NCBI RefSeq assembly: GCF_000379825.1
Contig: NZ_KB903813.1
Location: forward strand, 200,292 to 264,291
From: Longispora albida DSM 44784
GTDB taxonomy: Bacteria; Actinomycetota; Actinomycetes; Mycobacteriales; Micromonosporaceae
Direction: 5' to 3'
Length of the DNA: 64,000 bases
The notes under the pieces were generated by a model. It saw only the letters and a program-made list of their open reading frames with translations, was not told the origin of the DNA and searched no databases. Shown here piece after piece: positions 1 through 8,540 of this stretch. The position numbers were made by a program, and so were the translations under genes. Position 1 is the stretch's first letter. Each line of letters begins with the position of its first letter.

Positions 1-467
1 TCGCGGTGTCCGCCGACTGGGGGCTCGACGACCTGCTGCTCGCCACGGCCGGGCCCGCCGAGGTCGAGGCGCGGCTGCGGCTGGCCGTCGGGCGGGCCGG
101 GGGCGGGGCGACGACCGAGGGCCTGATCAAGGCCGGTGAGCTGACGATCGACCCCGACACGTACGCGGCGAAGGTGAAGGGGCAGCCGCTCGACCTCACG
201 TACAAGGAGTTCGAGCTGCTGAAGTTCCTCGCCCAGCATCCCGGGCGGGTGTTCACGCGTGACCAGCTCCTGCGGGAGGTCTGGGGCTACGACTACTTCG
301 GCGGTACCCGGACTGTCGACGTGCACGTCCGGCGGCTGCGGGCCAAGCTCGGCAGCGAGTACGAGTCGATGATCGGGACCGTGCGGCAGGTCGGGTACAA
401 GTTCGTCACCCCGCCGTCCAGCCGTGAGCCGGTGAGCGCGCCAGGGCCGGTTACCGTTGCCCGGTGA
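1..467 (+). CDS. glnR: Nitrogen response regulator GlnR, 3' part
   Basis: This is the C-terminal part of an OmpR-type regulator; the reading frame is already open at the window edge (first full codon at base 3), so the receiver domain is missing here. The end of the receiver ([25 protein letters not shown]) leads into a winged-helix domain with [15 protein letters not shown] and [20 protein letters not shown]. This wording matches actinobacterial GlnR closely, as I recall it from Streptomyces, where GlnR controls glnA, amtB and other nitrogen genes. The stop overlaps the GTG of the next gene in a GTGA at 464-467, so the two are translationally coupled. The glnR-mshD neighbourhood is conserved in actinobacteria. 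Confidence 0.9.
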   Translation, partial: AVSADWGLDDLLLATAGPAEVEARLRLAVGRAGGGATTEGLIKAGELTIDPDTYAAKVKGQPLDLTYKEFELLKFLAQHPGRVFTRDQLLREVWGYDYFGGTRTVDVHVRRLRAKLGSEYESMIGTVRQVGYKFVTPPSSREPVSAPGPVTVAR

Positions 468-1372
468 CCTCCGTGACGGAAATCGCCGAGAAGCTGACCG
501 CTGACCAGATTGACCGGGTACTCGCGCTGCTGCGCGTAGCCGGGGACGCCGACGGGGCCAACCCGGTGTCCGAGCATGCCGTGCTCCAGCTGAAGGACGG
601 GCAGCCGGCGTTGCACGTGCTGGTGATGGCAGGGGACGAGCTGGCCGGGTACGCGAACGTCGACGTCTCCGATCCGGCGGGCGGGCCGGGCGCGGAGCTG
701 GTGGTGCATCCGATGCTCCGCCGGCGCGGGTACGGGAGGCAGCTGGCCGAGGCCGTGGCGCGCATCGCCGAAGAGCGGGACGCGGACGGCCGCCTCAGGG
801 TGTGGGCGCACGGCGACCACCCGGCGGCCAGCCTGATCGCGCTGCGGCTGGGCTTCGAGCGGCACAGGTCGCTGTGGCAGATGCGCCGGTCACTGCGCCG
901 GCCGATCCCGCAGCCCGAGCTGCCCGGCGACGTGACCATCCGGCCGTTCGAGCCGGGCCGGGACGAGGACGCCTGGCTGCGGGTGAACGCCCGCGCGTTC
1001 GCCGACCACCCGGAGCAGGGGAAACTGACCCGCCGCGATCTGGATCTGCGGATCTCGGCCGCGTGGTTCGATCCGGCCGGTTTCCTGCTCGCCGAGCGGG
1101 ACGGGGTCCTCGTCGGGTTCCACTGGACGAAGGTGCACCCGGACGGGGTCGGCGAGGTCTACGTCCTCGGGGTCGATCCGGAGCTGGGCGCTGGTCTCGG
1201 GCTCGGTACGAGCCTGACGCTCGCTGGCCTCCACCACCTGCGCGAACAGGGCATCGACGAGGTGAACCTGTACGTCGACGAGGGCAATCCGCGTGCCGTC
1301 TCGCTCTACAGCCGGCTCGGCTTCATGCGCTGGACGGCGGACATTGGTTTCCAGCGGATCACAAAGCGGTAA
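464..1372 (+). CDS. mshD: Mycothiol synthase (acetyltransferase)
   Basis: Product of 302 residues, the usual MshD length, made of two tandem GNAT domains. The N-terminal domain has the acetyl-CoA loop [14 protein letters not shown] near residue 85; the C-terminal domain has [15 protein letters not shown] near 250 and ends with [13 protein letters not shown]. MshD adds the acetyl group from acetyl-CoA to Cys-GlcN-Ins in the last step of mycothiol synthesis. The GTG start overlaps the glnR stop by four bases. mshA of the same pathway lies at about 28.8 kb in this window. Family assignment is firm from length, double GNAT layout and neighbour. Confidence 0.92.
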   Translation: MTSVTEIAEKLTADQIDRVLALLRVAGDADGANPVSEHAVLQLKDGQPALHVLVMAGDELAGYANVDVSDPAGGPGAELVVHPMLRRRGYGRQLAEAVARIAEERDADGRLRVWAHGDHPAASLIALRLGFERHRSLWQMRRSLRRPIPQPELPGDVTIRPFEPGRDEDAWLRVNARAFADHPEQGKLTRRDLDLRISAAWFDPAGFLLAERDGVLVGFHWTKVHPDGVGEVYVLGVDPELGAGLGLGTSLTLAGLHHLREQGIDEVNLYVDEGNPRAVSLYSRLGFMRWTADIGFQRITKR

Positions 1373-1425
1373 TAGCCCGTTCGTAGCCCTTCCATGTGGG
1401 CGTGGCGGGGGTCACTATCAGTGCC

Positions 1426-2907
1426 ATGCTGCGCGGTGGGTCGCCTCCCGAGGAGTACGTAGCCTTCGTGGTCGCGTACGCCGATGCGCTGCGTCGTGCC
1501 GCGACCCGGGCGGTCGGGCACGACCAGCAGACCGAGTCCGCGCTGCACGAGACGCTGAGCGCCCTGGCGCTGCGCTGGGGCCGGCTCGCCGAGGACAGGC
1601 GCCTGCCGTACGTGCTCAAGCGGCTCGACCAGAATCTGCGCGAATGGCGTGAGGGCGCCCATCCGGTACCGCTGAGCCTGGAAGACACCAACGGGACAGC
1701 TGGCGAGGCACTCTACGTCGGGACCCGCAGCGGCAAGCGCTGGGTGGCCGAGCCCGCCACCCTGGCGGAAGCCGCCTGGTCGGGCGCCGGGGTGATCCGG
1801 CGCCGGAGGTTCCTGATCGCTGGCGGCGGCGTGGCGCTGGCCGGGCTGTTCGCGCTGGGCAGCCAGGTCACGGCCGAGCCAGATCCGGACTCGACTGAGG
1901 AACCGCCGCCCGCCACCCTGCCCAGGGAAGTGCTGCTGCTTCCGGACCCTGGTGCCCTGGTCAAACTGCCGCAGCGCAGGATGGCACTCCCGGTCCAGAT
2001 CGCGCCGCTCGACACTGCCCCGTCACTCAGTGCCTCCCCGGTACCCAAGGCGCTCGCGCTCCTGGAGACGTCGGAGGCCGTGTTCGTGCTCGGCTCCGAC
2101 GGCCTGTACCGCAAGCTCCCCGACATCGTGGTCACGCTCAGGCCCTGGGTCACGCCGACCGCACTGACCAGGGACGGCACCCGGGCGGTCTTCGCCGGCA
2201 ACAACGTCATCCACGTCGTCGACTTCCCGTCCGGGCAGACCAGGACCTTCCCGATCCGCGGCTTCCACGTGACGGGTTCCTGGCTGGCCGACGGGCGGGC
2301 GTTGATCGGGCAGGGTGCCAGGTCCTTCGTCGTCGACCCGGTGACCGGGCAGACCCGGCCCGTGCCGTACGAGCAGGAGGACATCGCGATCGGCCCCGGG
2401 CTGCTCCAGCTCACCGTGGCCAGGGAAGGCATGCCGGCCAAGCTCCAGCGCTGGCCGGACAGCGCGACGGACTCGGCTCCCGCCGGGCCGCCGACCGGTG
2501 CCGTACCGGACGGCACGCCAGCCACCCGGATCGAACTCCAGGCGTCGCCGGCCATGCGCTGGGTCGGTTTCTGGGACGGCGCGGCCTGGCTGTCCGGCGA
2601 CCTGGTGGCCCGGGTGTGCTCGGCGAGCAGCCTGCGGATGCCGCGCGGGTACGGCAGGCCCCAGTGGGCTGTGGCCGTGGTGAACACGGCAGGGCAGGTC
2701 AAGCACGCTCTGGTCCAGCAGTCGGTGAACGGAGCCGTCGTATCGACTCCGGTGATCCTCGGCTGGCTCGACGCGCAGACGCTGCTCGTACGGGCGGGGG
2801 ACTCCACGTATCGTCCGATCGTCGCGTGGACGCCGTCCACGGGCGCATTGGAGCTGGTCAGCGGGGTACACGCAGAGACAAAGGTCGCTGTGTCAAATCT
2901 GGCCTGA
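1426..2907 (+). CDS. Membrane-anchored protein with sigma-like N-terminus and propeller-like C-terminus
   Basis: I do not recognise this protein (493 residues from ATG 1426; GTG 1396 is a possible longer start). Residues 1-75 (PEEYVAFVVAYADALRRAATR, then LHETLSALALRWGRL and LPYVLKRLDQNLREWREG) are laid out like region 2 of a small SigE-type sigma factor. A four-arginine cluster and a hydrophobic segment (RRRRFLIAGGGVALAGLFAL, about 123-142) follow, suggesting a membrane anchor with the N-terminus in the cytoplasm, although the segment also resembles a Tat-like signal. The remaining ~330 residues contain repeated strand-turn units such as VFAGNNVIHVVDFPSGQTR, as in beta-propellers. It lies between mshD and pst but has its own spacing. 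Confidence 0.55.
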   Translation: MLRGGSPPEEYVAFVVAYADALRRAATRAVGHDQQTESALHETLSALALRWGRLAEDRRLPYVLKRLDQNLREWREGAHPVPLSLEDTNGTAGEALYVGTRSGKRWVAEPATLAEAAWSGAGVIRRRRFLIAGGGVALAGLFALGSQVTAEPDPDSTEEPPPATLPREVLLLPDPGALVKLPQRRMALPVQIAPLDTAPSLSASPVPKALALLETSEAVFVLGSDGLYRKLPDIVVTLRPWVTPTALTRDGTRAVFAGNNVIHVVDFPSGQTRTFPIRGFHVTGSWLADGRALIGQGARSFVVDPVTGQTRPVPYEQEDIAIGPGLLQLTVAREGMPAKLQRWPDSATDSAPAGPPTGAVPDGTPATRIELQASPAMRWVGFWDGAAWLSGDLVARVCSASSLRMPRGYGRPQWAVAVVNTAGQVKHALVQQSVNGAVVSTPVILGWLDAQTLLVRAGDSTYRPIVAWTPSTGALELVSGVHAETKVAVSNLA

Positions 2908-2914
2908 CGAGCCA

Positions 2915-2991
2915 GTTCACGTGACATCCATCTCGCCCACAGTGTGTCGTCACCTGTGATGGCCGACGAGTTCACCGTTCGTTCATTCGAC
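2915..2991 (+). promoter_or_regulatory. PHO-box-like direct repeats upstream of pstS
   Basis: GTTCACC at 2970-2976 and GTTCATT at 2981-2987 are direct repeats 11 bp apart, the spacing and sequence of actinomycete PHO boxes bound by PhoP/RegX3-type regulators. A third GTTCACG is at 2915-2921. They lie just upstream of the predicted pstS -10 box, as expected for an activator site. A RegX3 homologue is encoded at 37539-38219. Confidence 0.72.
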
Positions 2992-3018
2992 TCCGGGGAA
3001 CCCGTCACCTGGCGCTCC

Positions 3019-3024
3019 TAACGT
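3019..3024 (+). promoter_or_regulatory. Predicted -10 box of the pst operon
   Basis: TAACGT fits TANNNT and lies 27 bp downstream of the end of the PHO-box repeats and 48 bp upstream of the pstS GTG. No good -35 is visible, which suits an activator-dependent promoter. Confidence 0.4.
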
Positions 3025-3072
3025 CCCAGACAACCGGTGAGCAGCACCGGCACCTGCTCTGAGAGGACCGAA

Positions 3073-4176
3073 GTGAAGCTCCAGCGACTCGGCATCATCG
3101 CCGGTGTGGGCCTGACGGCGACGCTAGCGCTGACGGCCTGCGGCTCCGACAACACCACGACGAAGCCCGGTGCCACCGGTGCAGCGGCTGCCAAGATCGA
3201 GTGCGCCGGCGGCACCCTGAACGTGGCCGGTTCCTCCGCGCAGAAGAACGCGATGCTGGAGTGGATCAAGGCGTACAAGGGAGCCTGCAAGGACGCGAAG
3301 ATCGAGTACAACGCGAACGGCTCGGGCGCGGGCATCCAGGGCTTCACCGCGAAGACCGCTGACTTCGCCGGCTCGGACTCGGCGCTCAAGGACACCGAGC
3401 AGCCGGCCGCCGACGCCCGCTGCGCCACCGGCAAGGCCATCCACCTGCCGATGGTGACCGGCCCGATCGCCATCGTCTTCAAGGTCGACAACGTCGACAG
3501 CCTCCAGCTCAAGCCCGCGACGCTGGCCGGCATCTTCTCCGGCAAGATCACCAAGTGGAACGCCCCGGAGATCACCGCCGACAACCCCGGCGCCAAGCTC
3601 CCGGACGCCGCGATCCAGACGGTGCACCGCTCGGACAGCTCCGGCACCACCGAGAACTTCACCGACTACCTGACGGCCACCGCCAAGGACGCGTGGACGT
3701 TCGGCAAGGCCAAGGAGTGGAAGGCTCCGGGCGGCGTCGGCTCGAAGGGTTCCGACGGTGTCGCGGCCGACGTGGCCAAGACCTCCGGCTCGATCGGCTA
3801 CGTCGAGATGTCCTTCGCCGAGACCGCCGGCCTGAAGAAGGCGAAGATCCAGAACGGCGCCGGCGAGTTCACCGAGCTGACCCCGGCCTCGGCCGCCAAG
3901 ACGGTCGAGAGCGCCGAGGTCAAGGGCTCCGGCGACGACCTCAAGCTGAAGATCGACTACAACACCAAGGCCGCAGGCGCGTACCCGCTGGTCCTGGTCA
4001 CGTACGAGATCGCCTGCTCGGCGGGTAACGGCGACAAGGCCGCGCTCATCAAGGGCTTCCTGACCTACACCTCGAGCACCGAGGGCCAGGCCCAGCTGAC
4101 CAAGCTCGGCTACGCCCCGCTGGCCGAGTCGGTCCGGGTCAAGGTCGCAGCGGCCGCGGCGAAGATCGCAGCCTAA
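3073..4176 (+). CDS. pstS: Phosphate ABC transporter substrate-binding lipoprotein PstS
   Basis: Extracytoplasmic phosphate receptor of the PstSCAB uptake system, 367 residues. The GTG start at 3073 is chosen because GAGAGGA at 3061-3067 is a good ribosome binding site and it places a lipoprotein signal at the N-terminus, ending in the lipobox LTAC with Cys23. Phosphate-binding loops are visible: AGSSAQ, SGAGIQGF, GSDSAL and RSDSSGTTENF. It is the first gene of pstS-pstC-pstA-pstB; its TAA stop shares one base with the pstC ATG. Expression is probably induced by phosphate starvation through the repeats at 2970-2987. Confidence 0.95.
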   Translation: MKLQRLGIIAGVGLTATLALTACGSDNTTTKPGATGAAAAKIECAGGTLNVAGSSAQKNAMLEWIKAYKGACKDAKIEYNANGSGAGIQGFTAKTADFAGSDSALKDTEQPAADARCATGKAIHLPMVTGPIAIVFKVDNVDSLQLKPATLAGIFSGKITKWNAPEITADNPGAKLPDAAIQTVHRSDSSGTTENFTDYLTATAKDAWTFGKAKEWKAPGGVGSKGSDGVAADVAKTSGSIGYVEMSFAETAGLKKAKIQNGAGEFTELTPASAAKTVESAEVKGSGDDLKLKIDYNTKAAGAYPLVLVTYEIACSAGNGDKAALIKGFLTYTSSTEGQAQLTKLGYAPLAESVRVKVAAAAAKIAA

Positions 4177-5141
4177 TGACCAGCAGCACCACCACGAAGC
4201 CCGCTGCCGGGGCGATGCTCCCCCGGCGGCGGCGCTTCGGCGCGGAGACGATCTTCCGGTGGCTGACCACCGGCGCTGGCACGGCCGTCCTCGTGATCAT
4301 CGTGGCCATCGCCACCTTCCTGATCGCCGAGGCCGTCCCGGCTCTGCGGGACAACAAGGAGAACTTCTTCACCTACAAGGAGTGGTTCACCGGACCGGCC
4401 GACCGTAAGTTCGGCATCGCCGCCCTTGCCTTCGGTACCGTGCTCAGTGCCACGATCGCCCTGCTCCTGGCAGTGCCGGTCGCGCTGGGCATCGCGTTGT
4501 TCCTCTCCCACTACGCGCCGCGCAGGATCAGTACGACTCTCGGCTTCCTGATCGACCTGCTCGCCGCGGTCCCCAGCATCGTCTTCGGGCTCTGGGGCCG
4601 CGACTACCTGGTCGATCCGGTCAAGGACCTGTCGGCCTGGCTGAACGAGTACATGGGCTGGCTCCCGCTGTTCGGCGGCGACGGCCCGTTCGGCAAGTCC
4701 GTGCTGCTCGGCTCGATCGTCCTCGCGATCATGGTGCTGCCCATCATCACCTCGCTGTCCCGCGAGGTGTTCATGCAGACTCCCAAGGCGAACGAGGAGG
4801 CGGCTCTCGCCCTCGGCGCCACCAAGTGGGAAATGATCAGGACCTCGGTCCTGCCCTACGGCCGCCCCGGCATCATCGCCGCCGTCCTGCTCGGCCTCGG
4901 TCGCGCGCTCGGCGAGACGATCGCGCTGGCGATGACCCTGGGCACCACCTTCGTGATCTCGTTCAACCTGGTCGAGACCGGCGGTAACTCGATCGCCGCG
5001 AACATCGCGAACAAGTTCGGCGAGGCCGACGACTTCGGCCGGGGCGCACTGATCGCCTCCGGTCTCGTGCTGTTCACCATCACGCTGATCGTCAACATGA
5101 CCGCCCGGGCGATCGTGTACCGGCGGAGGGAGTTCCGGTGA
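4176..5141 (+). CDS. pstC: Phosphate ABC transporter permease PstC
   Basis: Inner-membrane permease of 321 residues with six predicted membrane segments. The ABC-permease EAA loop is clear (EEAALALGATKWEMIRTSVLPYGRPG, about 208-233). PstC pairs with PstA to form the phosphate channel. The ATG overlaps the pstS stop by one base and the TGA overlaps the pstA start, so the operon is tightly coupled. Confidence 0.95.
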   Translation: MTSSTTTKPAAGAMLPRRRRFGAETIFRWLTTGAGTAVLVIIVAIATFLIAEAVPALRDNKENFFTYKEWFTGPADRKFGIAALAFGTVLSATIALLLAVPVALGIALFLSHYAPRRISTTLGFLIDLLAAVPSIVFGLWGRDYLVDPVKDLSAWLNEYMGWLPLFGGDGPFGKSVLLGSIVLAIMVLPIITSLSREVFMQTPKANEEAALALGATKWEMIRTSVLPYGRPGIIAAVLLGLGRALGETIALAMTLGTTFVISFNLVETGGNSIAANIANKFGEADDFGRGALIASGLVLFTITLIVNMTARAIVYRRREFR

Positions 5142-6184
5142 TGGTTTCGCTGACCGCCCGCAGGCTGCCACGGTTCGCCCCGCTGGCGATCGGGGCCGGT
5201 GCGGTGGCCGTGGCTGCCGGGCTGAGCTTCGGGCTCGGCCTCGGTGGCCCGGTGATGACGGGCATCCTCGCCGCCCTGCTGTTCGTCGCCGCGCTGTTCG
5301 GTACCGCCTGGCGCGTCGAGGGCTCCCGTGCCGCACGCAACCGGGTGGCCTCCGCGCTGATCTACGGTGCCTTCGTCCTGGCGGTGATCCCGCTCGTCTC
5401 GGTGATGTTCACCGTGGTCGACAAGGGCTGGGCCCGGCTGGACGGCACGTTCTTCGGTACCTCGATGAACAACATCAGCGCCTTCGACGCGCACGGCGGC
5501 GCGTACCACGCGATCATCGGCACCCTGGAGCAGGTCGGCATCGCGGTCCTGATCACCGTGCCGCTGGGCATCCTCGGCGCCGTGTACATCGTGGAGTACG
5601 GCCGGGGGAAGCTCGCCTCCTGGATCCGCTTCTTCGTCGACGTGATGACAGGTATCCCGTCCATCGTGGCCGGTCTGTTCATCCTGGCCTTCTGGGTCAT
5701 GGTGGTCTCGCCGATGTTCTCGGCGGACGGCGCGCCGACCCTCTCCGGGTTCGCGGCCTCGCTGGCCCTGTCGGTGCTGATGCTGCCGACCGTGGTCCGC
5801 TCGACCGAGGAGATGCTCCGCCTCGTGCCGAACGAGCTCCGCGAGGGCTCGTACGCGCTGGGCATCCCGAAGTGGAAGACGATCACCAAGATCGTGCTGC
5901 CGACGGCCGGCCCGGGCATCGTCACCGGTGTCATGCTGGCCATCGCCCGCGCGGCCGGCGAGACGGCACCGGTGATGCTGGTCGCCGGCGTGAACTCGGC
6001 GATCGCCTTCAACCCGTTCGAATCACAGTCCTCCCTCTCGTACTACGTGTTCGACCAGGCGACCGACTCCTCCAAGTACGCGGAACCGCGTGCGTGGGCC
6101 GGCGCGCTCACCCTGGTCGCGATCGTCCTGACCCTGACCGTCGTGGCCAAGCTCCTGGCCCGCCGCAGCAAGCTCTCGAGGTGA
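5138..6184 (+). CDS. pstA: Phosphate ABC transporter permease PstA
   Basis: Second permease of the phosphate transporter, 348 residues from GTG 5138 (ATG 5141 is the next codon and equally possible). It is longer than many PstA proteins because of an N-terminal extension with two extra hydrophobic stretches before the core (residues 1-75). The permease loop is LREGSYALGIPKWKTITKIV followed by LPTAGPGI. It overlaps pstC by four bases and is six bases from pstB. Confidence 0.94.
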   Translation: MMVSLTARRLPRFAPLAIGAGAVAVAAGLSFGLGLGGPVMTGILAALLFVAALFGTAWRVEGSRAARNRVASALIYGAFVLAVIPLVSVMFTVVDKGWARLDGTFFGTSMNNISAFDAHGGAYHAIIGTLEQVGIAVLITVPLGILGAVYIVEYGRGKLASWIRFFVDVMTGIPSIVAGLFILAFWVMVVSPMFSADGAPTLSGFAASLALSVLMLPTVVRSTEEMLRLVPNELREGSYALGIPKWKTITKIVLPTAGPGIVTGVMLAIARAAGETAPVMLVAGVNSAIAFNPFESQSSLSYYVFDQATDSSKYAEPRAWAGALTLVAIVLTLTVVAKLLARRSKLSR

Positions 6185-6190
6185 CCTCGC

Positions 6191-6967
6191 ATGGCCAAGC
6201 GAATTGAAGCATCGGGCGTCACGGCCTACTACGGGGCGTTCAAGGCGATCGACAGCGTCAGCATGACGATCGAGCCCAAGTCGGTGACGGCGCTGATCGG
6301 CCCGTCCGGCTGCGGCAAGTCGACCTTCCTCCGCTCGATCAACCGGATGCACGAGGTGCTGCCGGGCGCCAGGGTCGAAGGCAGGCTGACGGTCGACCAC
6401 CAGGACATCTACGAGCGCGACGTCGACGTGACCGCCGTCCGCCGCATGATCGGCATGGTGTTCCAGCGGCCCAACCCGTTCCCGACCATGTCCATCTTCG
6501 ACAACGTCGTGGCCGGCCTGCGGCTGAACGGCGTCCGGGGCAAGGCAGCCCTGGAGGAGGCCGCGGAGAAGGCCCTGCGCGGCGCCAACCTGTGGAACGA
6601 GGTCAAGGACCGGCTGAAGAAGCCCGGCGGCGGCCTGTCCGGCGGCCAGCAGCAGCGGCTGTGCATCGCCCGCACCATCGCCGTCGAACCGCAGATCGTG
6701 CTGATGGACGAGCCGTGTTCCGCGCTCGACCCGATCTCGACGCTGGCGATCGAGGACCTGATCTCGCAGCTCAAGGACAAGTACACGATCGTCATCGTCA
6801 CGCACAACATGCAGCAGGCCGCGCGCGTCTCCGACCGGACGGCCTTCTTCTCGATCGAGAAGACCGGCGACCCGGGCCGCCTGGTGGAGTACGACGACAC
6901 CCAGAAGATCTTCACCAACCCGGCGGAGCGCAAGACCGAGGACTACATCACGGGCCGCTTCGGCTGA
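6191..6967 (+). CDS. pstB: Phosphate ABC transporter ATPase PstB
   Basis: Cytoplasmic ATPase driving PstCA, 258 residues, normal for PstB. Walker A is GPSGCGKST near residue 38, the Q-loop region is [19 protein letters not shown] (diagnostic for PstB), the signature is [13 protein letters not shown], Walker B is [12 protein letters not shown], and the switch histidine is in VTHNMQQA. Last gene of the operon; a long perfect palindrome starts 13 bp after its stop. PhoU is encoded separately at 35.6 kb beside SenX3-RegX3. Confidence 0.96.
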   Translation: MAKRIEASGVTAYYGAFKAIDSVSMTIEPKSVTALIGPSGCGKSTFLRSINRMHEVLPGARVEGRLTVDHQDIYERDVDVTAVRRMIGMVFQRPNPFPTMSIFDNVVAGLRLNGVRGKAALEEAAEKALRGANLWNEVKDRLKKPGGGLSGGQQQRLCIARTIAVEPQIVLMDEPCSALDPISTLAIEDLISQLKDKYTIVIVTHNMQQAARVSDRTAFFSIEKTGDPGRLVEYDDTQKIFTNPAERKTEDYITGRFG

Positions 6968-6979
6968 TTTTTCCTGGTA

Positions 6980-7037
6980 CCAGTCAGCGAAAGTGCCCGG
7001 CACACCACGTGGTGTGCCGGGCACTTTCGCTGACTGG
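6980..7037. terminator. 58-bp perfect palindrome after pstB
   Basis: Two 29-base arms with no loop: the left arm starts CCAGTCAGCGAAAGTGCCCG and the right arm is its exact reverse complement, meeting at CCAC/GTGG (7008/7009). As RNA it would fold into a very stable hairpin and likely ends the pst operon. It has no T-run. The AGCGAAA near the arm ends recalls the hairpin repeats at 38.2 and 41.3 kb. Confidence 0.6.
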
Positions 7038-7093
7038 GATGCCGGGAAATTGTCAGATCTTGAGCAGAACATCCCTCGGGTGGCGATCTTGGT

Positions 7094-7360
7094 ATGAAAG
7101 TCGAAGACTTGTTGCCTATGGGAAATGAGTGGCCTTCGGTGAAGGCCAGAGTGCTGCTTCGGCTGCTGGAACGGGAGTTGGGCTACTGTGAGGTGAGGCG
7201 TACAGGGAGCCACAGGAAGCTTCGTTCGCCGGGTTACCCAGACATCACGTTCGCGTTTCATGACGGTGTGACCGTGTCTCCGCGCCTCGTGCGCATCATA
7301 CTTGTACAGCAGGTAGGGCTCTCCCTGGACAAGGCGAAGGAGTTGATCAAACGTGCCTGA
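7094..7360 (+). CDS. HicA-like mRNA interferase toxin
   Basis: Small basic protein of 88 residues. It has the HicA double-stranded-RNA-binding-fold pattern: KARVLLRLLERELGYCEVRR, then TGSHRKLRSPG with the catalytic histidine (about residue 39), then a strand ITFAFHDGVTVSPRLVRIIL. HicA proteins cleave mRNA and are held inactive by HicB. The next gene starts inside its last codons (overlap 7353-7360). Base composition and codon choice here are clearly less GC-biased than the flanking housekeeping genes, which suggests horizontal transfer. Confidence 0.78.
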   Translation: MKVEDLLPMGNEWPSVKARVLLRLLERELGYCEVRRTGSHRKLRSPGYPDITFAFHDGVTVSPRLVRIILVQQVGLSLDKAKELIKRA

Positions 7361-7961
7361 CGAGACAATTGATCTCATCGTCGTCGTGCCCAGCCAGGAC
7401 GACGAAGGCTACGGGATCTACAGCCCTCAGATTCCCGGGTTGGTAGGCGGCCGGGCCTCGATGGGGGAACTCAGGGATGACCTCGGCGAGATCCTGACCT
7501 CAGCCGGGCTGTCCCCGCATGTTGGCGTGCGCATCCACACTGAACAGGTGTTTTTGGCTGGTGAGGCTGAGTATCTCGTCCGAGTGCTCAATGATGCGTG
7601 CCAGGAAGAGCGGCTGCATATCGCCGACCGGATCAACGCAGTAATGGCGGAGCCGGGTGAGCGGGATGCTCTCCTTGAAGGCCCGACAACTCGCACCGGT
7701 GAAGTGTTGTTTATCTGCGTAGTCGCTTCGGACAGGATTGGTGACGTCGCGGCTCAGCTGCACCCTCAGGGTGACGTGGCTGTCCTCGTTACCTCCGTTG
7801 CCGACAATTTCATCTGCTCTACCAGAATTTCCAACTCGCCGGATCTGCTGGAGAACGCTCAATCGGCTGAGGAACTGGGATTTTCCTCGGAACTGACGGT
7901 TGGTGAACTCATGAGGGCAGCGGCGTTGGGCCTGAAACCACGACACCTGCTGGTTGCGTAG
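7353..7961 (+). CDS. HicB-like antitoxin with a long unassigned C-terminal region
   Basis: Product of 202 residues. The first ~55 residues look like the HicB partial RNase-H fold (DDEGYGIYSPQIPGLVGGRA followed by SMGELRDDLGEIL). The remaining ~145 residues do not resemble the usual short ribbon-helix-helix or HTH tail and I cannot place them; they contain LEGPTTRTGEVLFICVVAS and ISNSPDLLENAQSAEELGF. The 8-bp overlap with the toxin gene supports a functional pair. Toxin-first order is normal for hicAB. Lower GC than neighbours. Confidence 0.6.
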   Translation: MPDETIDLIVVVPSQDDEGYGIYSPQIPGLVGGRASMGELRDDLGEILTSAGLSPHVGVRIHTEQVFLAGEAEYLVRVLNDACQEERLHIADRINAVMAEPGERDALLEGPTTRTGEVLFICVVASDRIGDVAAQLHPQGDVAVLVTSVADNFICSTRISNSPDLLENAQSAEELGFSSELTVGELMRAAALGLKPRHLLVA

Positions 7962-7970
7962 GCGGTCGTT

Positions 7971-8333
7971 TCAGTACACCAGGGCCTGGGCGCCGTCGGT
8001 GAGGCATTCCTCGACGAAGACGGCGGCGCCGGCGATGCGCACCCCCGGCAGCACGTCACTCTCGGTGAGTTCCCGGCGGGCGGCGCACTGGGTGCAGAGC
8101 GTGACCGTGCCGGCGGCCAGGATCGCGTCGAGCAGCCCCGGCAGCGGGGCGGAGTGCGGCAGGTCGAACTCGGCTGCCTTGCCCGGTACGGCGAACCAGG
8201 ACGCCTCGCCCGTCAGCCAGAGTGACACGGTGGCCCCGGCGGCGAGGGCGGTCGCGGCGACCGTGAAGGCCTGTGCGCAGCGTTCCGGCGCGTCGGCCCC
8301 GGCGGTGACCTTGACAATCAGTGAGCGCGGCAT
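7971..8333 (-). CDS. DsrE/DsrF-like family protein
   Basis: Small protein of 120 residues. A Rossmann-like layout is visible: MPRSLIVKVTAGADAPERCA, then ATALAAGATVSLWLTGEASW, then a Cys-containing stretch VTLCTQCAARREL and GVRIAGAAVFVEECL. This matches the DsrE/F-like superfamily, some members of which take part in sulfur relay, but the precise role is unknown. Its probable leaderless promoter (TAGACT, 8340-8345, minus strand) is back to back with that of the next gene. Confidence 0.65.
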   Translation of the reverse strand: MPRSLIVKVTAGADAPERCAQAFTVAATALAAGATVSLWLTGEASWFAVPGKAAEFDLPHSAPLPGLLDAILAAGTVTLCTQCAARRELTESDVLPGVRIAGAAVFVEECLTDGAQALVY

Positions 8334-8339
8334 GCCGGG

Positions 8340-8361
8340 AGTCTAGCCCGGTCGTTAGACT
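8340..8361. promoter_or_regulatory. Divergent pair of leaderless -10 boxes
   Basis: TAGACT on the minus strand (8340-8345) lies 6 nt before the DsrE-like ATG at 8333; TAGACT on the plus strand (8356-8361) lies 6 nt before the GTG at 8368. Both positions put the transcription start at or next to the start codon. Confidence 0.6.
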
Positions 8362-8367
8362 CAGCCG

Positions 8368-8469
8368 GTGACCGAGATCGGGTTCGTCAGCCTCCTGGTG
8401 GCTGGGTTCGGCGCGCTGGCTGGCGGCCTGGGGTACCTGGCGCTGCGGGTCGCGCGCAGCCGCTGGTAG
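8368..8469 (+). CDS. Small single-span membrane protein
   Basis: A 33-residue reading frame starting VTEIGFVSLLVAGFGALA and ending in the basic tail ALRVARSRW. One glycine/alanine-rich hydrophobic segment covers residues 5-26, so it is a predicted small membrane protein with its basic end probably inside. It is supported by the leaderless -10 box TAGACT six bases upstream. Function unknown. Confidence 0.5.
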   Translation: MTEIGFVSLLVAGFGALAGGLGYLALRVARSRW

Positions 8470-8540
8470 GCACACGCGCCCGGGCGGGCACAGCCGAAGC
8501 ATCAGGCCATCAGGCACGAGTGACGTGGAGAAGGAGCAGC

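Noticed and set aside
1713-3008. 431-residue frame on the minus strand opposite the propeller-like gene
   Set aside because: Composition is Ser/Thr/Pro low-complexity, it covers the pst promoter region and the opposite frame has family-like motifs.
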